Below are positions 8,627 to 13,297 of a stretch of DNA of 13,297 nt, one piece after another. A program made the translations under genes and the position numbers. Position 1 is the first letter of the stretch. The number at the start of each line of letters is the position of its first letter. Origin of the DNA: Synura sp. LO234KE (taxonomy: Eukaryota; Sar; Synurophyceae; Synurales; Mallomonadaceae); NCBI GenBank assembly GCA_015143735.1, contig VKHC01000322.1, positions 1 through 13,297 of the forward strand, written 5' to 3'. The notes beneath the pieces were generated by a model that saw only the letters and a list, made by a program, of their open reading frames with translations, was not told where the DNA came from and did not search any database.

Positions 8627-9425
8627 TTGATGTTCTGCTCACTGTCCTCGACCACCAGCCACCAACGGCACACCAATTTATACTCCGCCGCCAAGACGCC
8701 TCTCTCTACCCCGCGAGGCCTATTTGCTATGCGGATGACCTCCAACCCTTTGCCTCTTCTTTGCCTGGGTACAAGACACCGCAACTTTAGTCTTTGTCTG
8801 TGCCATAGTCTTCAACCTCTTCATTGCTGTCCACAAACTCAGGGATTTCAATTACTGTGGTCTCACTGCCCCACCGGAGAACCAGGAGGCTCTGATCATT
8901 CACTCTGCTGGGTGGACCCCTCATACCGCCTTGATTCGCACCAGCGGCATCTTTAAGACAAAGAGCCTTGGGGTCGAATACCCTGTCAACCTGGCGGACA
9001 CCACCTCATTACACCACATGAAGCACAAACTTCTGGTCGCTGTACGCGCTCTTTCCATCAAGAAAGCGAACCCCAAGTCCGTTAATCTCGTAATGGCAAA
9101 GTATTTGTGCGCCAGAGGGGCATACGTCGGCATTTTCTCCTCGTGGTCTCTTCGGGAATGTGATGAAATCGACACAATCTTTGCTCCGGAACTTCGTCGC
9201 CGCTCCAAAAACCTTCGCACTTCCCAGACCAAAAACCTGTACCAGCCTGTATGGAAAGGTGGTGTGGACTCGGCTTCCAGCGATTCTCCTCGATGGTCGA
9301 GCAACGCAAGCGGAACTGAGTCAATCGCCTCCTTGCACATGGGGATCAGTGGACCCAATTTGCCGGCCAAGCCCTTTGTGCCCGTGGACATCCCAGTCCG
9401 TGCCACTCTTCGATGTCGTCCCTGA
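8627..9425 (+). pseudogene. Reverse transcriptase C-terminal part, frameshifted (copy 2)
   Basis: Frame 2 from 8627 opens with FDVLLTVLDHQPPTAHQF, but the catalytic block sits in frame 1: ARPICYADDLQPFASSL, with YADD at 8728-8739. After a shift, frame 3 is open from about 8763 to 9425. It reads QDTATLVFVCAIVFNLFIAV then HKLRDFNY, followed by the LRALS-like block VAVRALSIKKANP and FAPELRRRSKNL, all matched in copy 1. AGWTPHTALIRTSGIFKTKS then LGVEYPV fits the Lys/Arg-Leu-Gly-Val block that follows the palm in non-LTR RTs. Sequence after about 9250 in frame 3 is probably no longer the true frame. RT motifs upstream of YADD are absent because of the 5' truncation. The exact frames of the first 100 bases are my reading by eye. 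Confidence 0.8.
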
Positions 9426-10960
9426 CCCCTCAGTGCGTCCGGCCCGGGTACTGGGTGTCCTCTCTACTCTCGTGCGGATTTCAAGGCAATACTGGTCCAA
9501 CCAAGCCACTCCGGCTAATATTACATATGCTGTTCCCCCTCAGCTATTCGATTCCCTCACCGGTAGCCTCTCATCTAGCCTCCGCTGCACCAAACCTCAA
9601 CACGCCTACCTTTGGGACCGCCACCTCGACTCCTACGCGGACGTGATCGCCTGCACGGGGACCTCACACCATATGGCGCTGGCAACTACGAGACCTCCCA
9701 TCCAATCTCCTTGACACACTTTGCCGATGCTCTCGGGGCAAGCGGGTATGTCACCGACTCCTCGCAGTTCTTCTCAAACCGGATCACAGAAATCCTTATG
9801 GTCTCTACATACAGCACACCCAGTGGCTTCCGGTCCGACATCGTTTACCGTCACTGGCTCCTCCCCCCCTCCGTCCTTTCTCCTACTCTGCGGACAGTTG
9901 CCCGACAGACCTTCACCCCACCAGCTCTATCATGGTCCCATTGACTTAGACTCCTGGTTTCCGGAAATCTTTGGATTCTACGCGATGCCCAGCCTCCGCG
10001 CCTCTCGGGTAACTCTGGTCTCCTCCACTGGAACTCCGCACCGCTCCGGTCTGCCTCCCCAATCTAGCATGGACGGTCTTTCGAGCGCGGTGGAAGTCCT
10101 CCGGGTACTGCCGTCCCTGCCCCCTGGGCATCTTGATCATATTCTTCTGCCTGGCCCTCCTCTAGGACTCAACGGCCTTTACTATGATCCTGCTCACGTG
10201 GGCAAACGGACAGTGTGCGTCCAGCTTCATTGTCATTCTGACTTTTCTCCTCTTCACTCGGTCCTGGGCGTTTCGCATCTCTCTCTGTGTTTTTCGCACT
10301 CAGGATCATGTAACATGGTCTCCCACCCTCTGTTAAGGCGAGGTTCCTGCCAAGACCACACGCCCCACATTCAAGTCGCTCCCTCTTGCCGGCGCGTATC
10401 ACGGGGTCTCTGGGAGACTGACCCGGAAGCTGACGTCCGTGACTTGGACATTTATTTCTGATCAGTCCCTTGTGAAATCCTTTTGTTTCCCTCCTGCCTC
10501 TTTCTCTAAAGAAGTGGTCGTATGCCTCTTTGAAGGAGCTCATCTTCATCTCACTCCCTCCCTGAGACTGTGCTATGCTTCTACGCCCCCTTTAACACCC
10601 CGGACCTGTTCACTCTGGACATGCTCTTGGAATGGCGCTAGCATCCGTGTACGCCTTTTCTGACCTCACTCAAACTAAATTATGCTCCTCTATATATGGT
10701 ACGCGCTTCCAAGAGGACCCAATCCAGGTACTCTTGCTTTTCGAGTGCATCCCTCCAGACTTCTTTCTCAATCATTGGGTCTGGTTGGATCTCTCCTCGG
10801 AGGCTCTACATCTCAGACGTGAAACGGGCCGAAGCCCAACTTGCTCGCGACCAAGACCGTGCTGTCCAACACTACCCCCCCTCGCTGGCAAGATGTTACG
10901 CTTCGATTCGCTGCTAAGGTTCTCCACCTATCTTCTTGCAAGTCTTTCGGTGTGAGGGGC
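9426..10960 (+). pseudogene. Unassigned middle region of copy 2 element
   Basis: About 1.5 kb of pyrimidine-rich sequence between the RT and zinc-binding region. Several open stretches exist on the + strand (to 9714 in frame 1, 9721-10461 in frame 1, 9612-9944 in frame 3), but none shows a domain I recognise and each is Ser/Pro/Leu-rich, as out-of-frame C/T-rich DNA tends to be. The ancestral frame probably switches several times. The region corresponds in position to 2041-3262 of copy 1. Minus-strand open stretches here are taken as shadows. Confidence 0.45.
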
Positions 10961-11414
10961 CGCTAAGAACGCTTTCTTCATGACAGGCATTGGACGATCG
11001 GCCACAACGCCTGCAAGGGCGCTAAGACTGACCTCGAACGCAAGTCCCTCCTCACCTGCAAACTTTGCGCCTCCGACATGACCGCAGCAGACGACACCTA
11101 TGACCATACGTTTTGCTCCTGCCAGCATCCTCTCCTGTGTCAAGCCCGGGCTGAGTCGGATGATCTCCTGCTAACAATTCCTCTCTTGACTGAACTGGAC
11201 CGCGGCCATTTCCCGGTTTTCCTCCCTCTTGTGCAAGACGTGGATGGGCACCGCATTTGCATGGGGAACTGGAACTCGTCCCAGATCACCCAGCTGGATC
11301 AAGTGCTCCTTTCTACTGACTCAGTGACCGCTCTGAGCGAAACCCTCCACGCTCTGAACAAGCACTTAGTCAACAGAATCGACACCCTCTGGGCGGCTCG
11401 CCAGCAAAAGTGGC
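10961..11414 (+). pseudogene. Zinc-binding and GNWxSSQ region (copy 2)
   Basis: In frame 2 the sequence reads FLHDRHWTIGHN (His-Trp from 10988). Then comes a C-x2-C-x12-H-x4-C site (Cys codons at 11057 and 11066, His at 11105, Cys at 11120, with an extra Cys at 11114). Next is a leucine-rich stretch and the block DGHRICMGNWNSSQI at about 11243-11290, followed by a helical segment with SETLHALNKHLVNRIDTLW. The matching pieces in copy 1 are spread over three frames. Zinc-binding sites after the RT are general in non-LTR elements and probably contact nucleic acid. The conserved HWT-GHN and GNWxSSQ motifs are, as far as I can tell, family-specific. The frame changes just after this region, before the hybrid-binding domain. 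Confidence 0.75.
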
Positions 11415-11691
11415 ACTTTCCAGTACACCTGAAGCAGACCCGGCCACCCTCAGAACCTTACAACGGAGATGTCTCAAGCGTCGCATCATTACGGCCTCAG
11501 CTCCCACGGTCTTCTACGCAGTTCGCCTCGGGCATGTTCAGGGCATATACACCTCATGGAGGGAAGCTAAGCCCCACACCGTTGGCATTCTCTCTGACGT
11601 TAAGCGCTTCTCTACACGGAAGAATGCCGAGGAGTACATGTCCAAGTCCACGGGCCCTGGAGGTCCCCTGCTTGATGTTCCCTCTGCGTTT
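11410..11691 (+). pseudogene. RNase H1-type hybrid-binding domain (copy 2)
   Basis: Frame 1 carries VFYAVRLGHVQGIYTSW (from 11509), then VGILSDVKRFSTRKNAEEYM to 11640. This matches the compact N-terminal domain of eukaryotic RNase H1 (the caulimovirus viroplasmin-like family): YAVR-x-G, G-[IV]-Y-x-[ST]-W, V-x-G, then a V-K-x-F-x-T and helix with N-A-E. In cellular RNase H1 it grips the RNA/DNA hybrid and increases processivity. It is followed in the same frame by an approximately 18-residue linker and the catalytic domain, the RNase H1 layout. Residues 1-33 of this open stretch (from the ATG at 11410) lie in the linker after the zinc region and need not be the true start. Confidence 0.82.
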
Positions 11692-12338
11692 ATATTTACT
11701 GACGGCTCGGCTCTCCCAAACGACTCGGCAGGATGGGGAGTTCACATCACTTTTCAGGGCATAGCGGAGACCCGAGCAATATGGGGACCAGACTCTACAT
11801 CCCCTACAAGGCGTCAGTGGCTAGGTGCCTCTCGTCGGGCCCCCAGGAACACGGGGAAACTCAGCGCCTACTATCACACCCTGGACTGGATCCGGAAGCG
11901 GCGCAACCCCCTCGACCCAGCCTCCTCACCGCGCTACAACCTTGTTTCTCATAGTTTTATTGCGTCAAACAGTTTGCGACCCGCGCCATAAAACCGGTTG
12001 CGAACAAACGTATTATCGCTCGCATCAATGCCCTCCTCGACCAGGTGAAGCGCGCCAATTCTATCTCCATCTCCTGGACTCCGGCCCACACAAACTCAGA
12101 CGACCCCTTGGCCCAAGGGAATGCTGACGCAGATAAGCTCGCGGCTCGGGGGTGTGCGGCTCCCCACCTCCTGACGCAATTCCGACTTCCTGCCCTCGCC
12201 TCCCGGAGCTCTGCCTCAGCTGACCGCTTTTCTTCCGGCCTCGGTCGCGGCGTCGGTCTGAGGTGTTACTGGCACGCGGCCGCTCGGAGCGCCCTATCCC
12301 ACCACCCCTCGGCGAGATCCACGCCTGCCTCCTTTTGA
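11692..12338 (+). pseudogene. RNase H catalytic domain, frameshifted, catalytic residues lost (copy 2)
   Basis: Frame 1 begins IFTDGSALPNDSAGWGVHIT, with TDGS at 11698-11709 (first Asp present), then RQWLGASRRAPRNTGKLSAY. The catalytic Glu of the usual NTAE is replaced by Lys (codon AAA at 11857-11859). The third site reads VSHSF instead of a VSDSF-type motif, a His for Asp change. A one-base loss there moves the sequence to frame 3, which reads FYCVKQFATRAIKPVANKRI, then ISISWTPAHTNSDDPLAQGN and ADADKLAARG, ending at the stop before 12339. The WTPAH and GN-x-x-AD motifs are the C-terminal RNase H signature, with the last Asp intact. Compared with copy 1 (NNTAE intact) this copy is catalytically dead even before the frameshift. 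Confidence 0.85.
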
Positions 12339-12637
12339 CTCCCGCCAACCTCTCTCTTGGCGTGCTTTCTTTCGTCGCCTTGCTCTGCTTTTTCGTTCTC
12401 TCACTCTTCTTGCTGTCCCTGTTCATGATTATAATATGGGGACCTGGTTAGTGACTAACTTCTCAGTCCGGGTATAGCTCCCGTTTTCCCTCTACTCGGT
12501 CACGGGACATGCCATTGTCATCGGGTACATGGTGGGTGGTTATTTACTTGTAGGTGTGCCTTAGACTTTGTTTGACTTCACCATTTTGTCTTTCATATTT
12601 ACCACTTAGTAATAAATAGCTATTAGATTTTCTGCAA
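12339..12637 (+). other. 3' UTR of copy 2 retrotransposon
   Basis: Begins after the RNase H stop and runs to the 13-bp repeat. The first 120 bases are C/T-rich. The rest contains the blocks shared with copy 1 (AGCTCCC, CGGGACATGCCATT, TTACTT then GGTG--CC, CCATTTTG, terminal GATTTTCTGCAA). There is no long A-tail, so either the tail has decayed or priming used the GCAA end. Confidence 0.6.
12611..12616 (+). promoter_or_regulatory. AATAAA polyadenylation signal of copy 2
   Basis: A canonical AATAAA hexamer 21 bases before the proposed 3' end of the element at 12637, the expected spacing for cleavage and polyadenylation of its transcript. This supports the placement of the element end. Confidence 0.55.
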
Positions 12638-12650
12638 AGTGTTAGTTTTT
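12638..12650 (+). repeat. Right target-site duplication of copy 2 (13 bp)
   Basis: AGTGTTAGTTTTT, identical to 8612-8624. Joining the DNA across the two copies restores an AT-rich sequence like the flanks on either side, as expected for the empty site. Confidence 0.75.
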
Positions 12651-12751
12651 ACTAGAAATGGTAGAAACCTTCGATAACCTATCTACACTTCTTAGCAATA
12701 TACCACCCCATTGTTCTCATTTGGCCAAATTGTTATCTGGCTCAGCAAAAG

Positions 12752-12985
12752 GGCTTAGACTGGTACCAAGCAATTATCCGGCGCTTTCGCCACGGACTTG
12801 AATTGGCCAAAAGCTCTTACAATCGCTCTATCGTCTGGACCGATGCTCACTCAAAAGCAACGACCCCCGACACCTAAGGCAACGCTACCGCTGACCGACT
12901 AGCCGCTCGGGGATGCTCCGCATCGTCCCATCAGATGACCCAGCCGCAACCGCTCCGGGCTATCGCGCCTCTTTATTCCCCATCT
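12752..12985 (+). pseudogene. Third RNase H fragment from a related element
   Basis: One frame from 12752 reads GLDWYQAIIRRFRHGLELAK, then SSYNRSIVWTDAHSKATTPD, a TAA stop at 12875-12877, then GNATADRLAARGCSAS. This is the C-terminal third of an RNase H domain: the WTDAH and GN-x-x-AD-x-LAARGC motifs match copy 2 (WTPAH, GNADADKLAARGC), but the rest is clearly diverged, so it is not a duplicate of copy 2. RT and hybrid-binding sequence are absent. It lies about 100 bases right of the copy 2 duplication and in the same orientation. It is probably an older, 5'-truncated insertion of the same or a sister family. Homology fades after about 12985, although the frame stays open to 13039; the boundary is approximate. 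Confidence 0.75.
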
Positions 12986-13297
12986 TGGTGCAGCTTTGTC
13001 CATAAACCTTGTGCACATATGCTCATTGTATTTAGATGAACCTCCAGCACCAAAGTGCCAGATTATGGTGGTGGTGGTCCAGATATATCTTAATGTGGGT
13101 ATCTGCCATGAATTTTGGTGGATTATATCCACACTTGGGGTAAATCAAATAGTTATTTCCACAGACAGTGAGAAAAACAGATCAGCAAGAAAAAGTAAAA
13201 AGAAAATCAATCGAACCAATACAGAGTCTATTTATAGAAGGGAAAGTCCCGTGAACGAGTAGAGGTGCACTCGGTACAATTTCATCCACACTACATG
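12986..13297. other. Right edge, no recognisable gene
   Basis: No supported coding region. It contains a small perfect inverted repeat (GTGGAT, TAT, ATCCAC at 13118-13132), a GGT-rich stretch at 13068-13078 and an A-rich segment around 13170-13210. The open stretches on either strand show no domain. Confidence 0.5.

Larger units (their letters stand above)
8625..12637 (+). mobile_element. 5'-truncated non-LTR retrotransposon with RNase H, copy 2
   Basis: A second member of the family seen at 868-4497, 4013 bp between the two 13-bp direct repeats. It starts inside the RT, between motif B and motif C, as expected when reverse transcription stops early. The order is YADD motif (8728-8739), RT C-terminal region (8763-9324), unassigned middle, zinc-binding region (10970-11290), hybrid-binding domain (11509-11640), RNase H (11695-12160), 3' UTR with AATAAA at 12611, and the end GATTTTCTGCAA. 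Its reading frame is broken many times, but fewer times than that of copy 1 over the zinc/HBD/RNase H part, so it appears the better-preserved copy. It lies in the same orientation as the EGF gene. It cannot move on its own. Confidence 0.87.

Noticed and set aside
10169-10549. 126-codon minus-strand open frame in copy 2
   Set aside because: It is antisense to the pyrimidine-rich element. The charged, Arg/Glu/Gly-rich product is what purine-rich antisense gives, and no domain is visible.
12263-12451. Small protein with a transmembrane-like segment (LSFVALLCFFVLSLFLLSLF)
   Set aside because: The stretch is C/T-rich 3' UTR of copy 2, which translates to Leu, Phe and Ser in this frame regardless of function. 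It has no homologous open frame in copy 1.
13118-13132. GTGGAT-TAT-ATCCAC hairpin as a possible RNA element
   Set aside because: A 6-bp stem with a 3-base loop and no conserved context is within chance expectation.
1-13297. tRNA, rRNA, CRISPR array, LTR ends or a prokaryotic operon
   Set aside because: I looked for cloverleaf-type GGTTC arms, regularly spaced repeats and long terminal direct repeats. None was found. RNase H is present, but without protease, integrase or LTRs, so an LTR retrotransposon or caulimovirus-type origin was set aside despite the viroplasmin-like domain.

Overview
The window looks like nuclear DNA of a eukaryote, most likely a stramenopile (heterokont) alga such as a diatom, pelagophyte, chrysophyte or brown alga. 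The main clue is the only intact gene, at 6151-7527. It encodes a secreted protein with a long Pro-Thr-Xaa-Xaa repeat stalk followed by about four EGF-like/teneurin-like cysteine modules ending in GTRC. I associate this architecture with stramenopile genomes. There are no bacterial-style operons and no ribosome binding sites.

Layout: 1-867 is non-coding or too decayed to read, with an A13 tract near the left edge. About 868-4497 is a badly decayed non-LTR (LINE-type) retrotransposon, copy 1, on the + strand. Its reverse transcriptase (RT), zinc-binding, hybrid-binding and RNase H regions can be read only by hopping between frames. 4498-6150 is AT-rich with no recognised gene. 6151-7527 is the EGF/PT-repeat gene. 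7528-8611 is AT-rich, with small inverted and direct repeats only. 8625-12637 is a second retrotransposon of the same family, copy 2. It is 5'-truncated inside the RT just upstream of the YADD motif, and is bracketed by a perfect 13-bp direct repeat that I read as its target-site duplication. 12752 to about 12985 is a fragment of a third, more diverged RNase H. The right edge is non-coding.

Comparing the two large copies gives the architecture of the parent element: RT (GYLPKRG, SWDxRxAFD, GQGDxSSPL, [FY]ADD), then about 1.4-1.75 kb I could not assign, then an HWT[VI]GHN motif with a C-x2-C-x12-H-x4-C zinc-binding site, then a conserved HR[IL]C[ML]GNWxSSQ stretch, then an RNase H1-type N-terminal hybrid-binding domain (HBD) directly followed by an RNase H catalytic domain, then a 3' UTR shared by both copies and ending in GATTTT(CT)GCAA. 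The HBD-RNase H pair, which resembles cellular RNase H1, inside a LINE-type element is the most interesting content. None of the copies can encode a working protein. All three elements lie in the same orientation as the EGF gene. Domain calls come from reading the sequence by eye; no database search was run.
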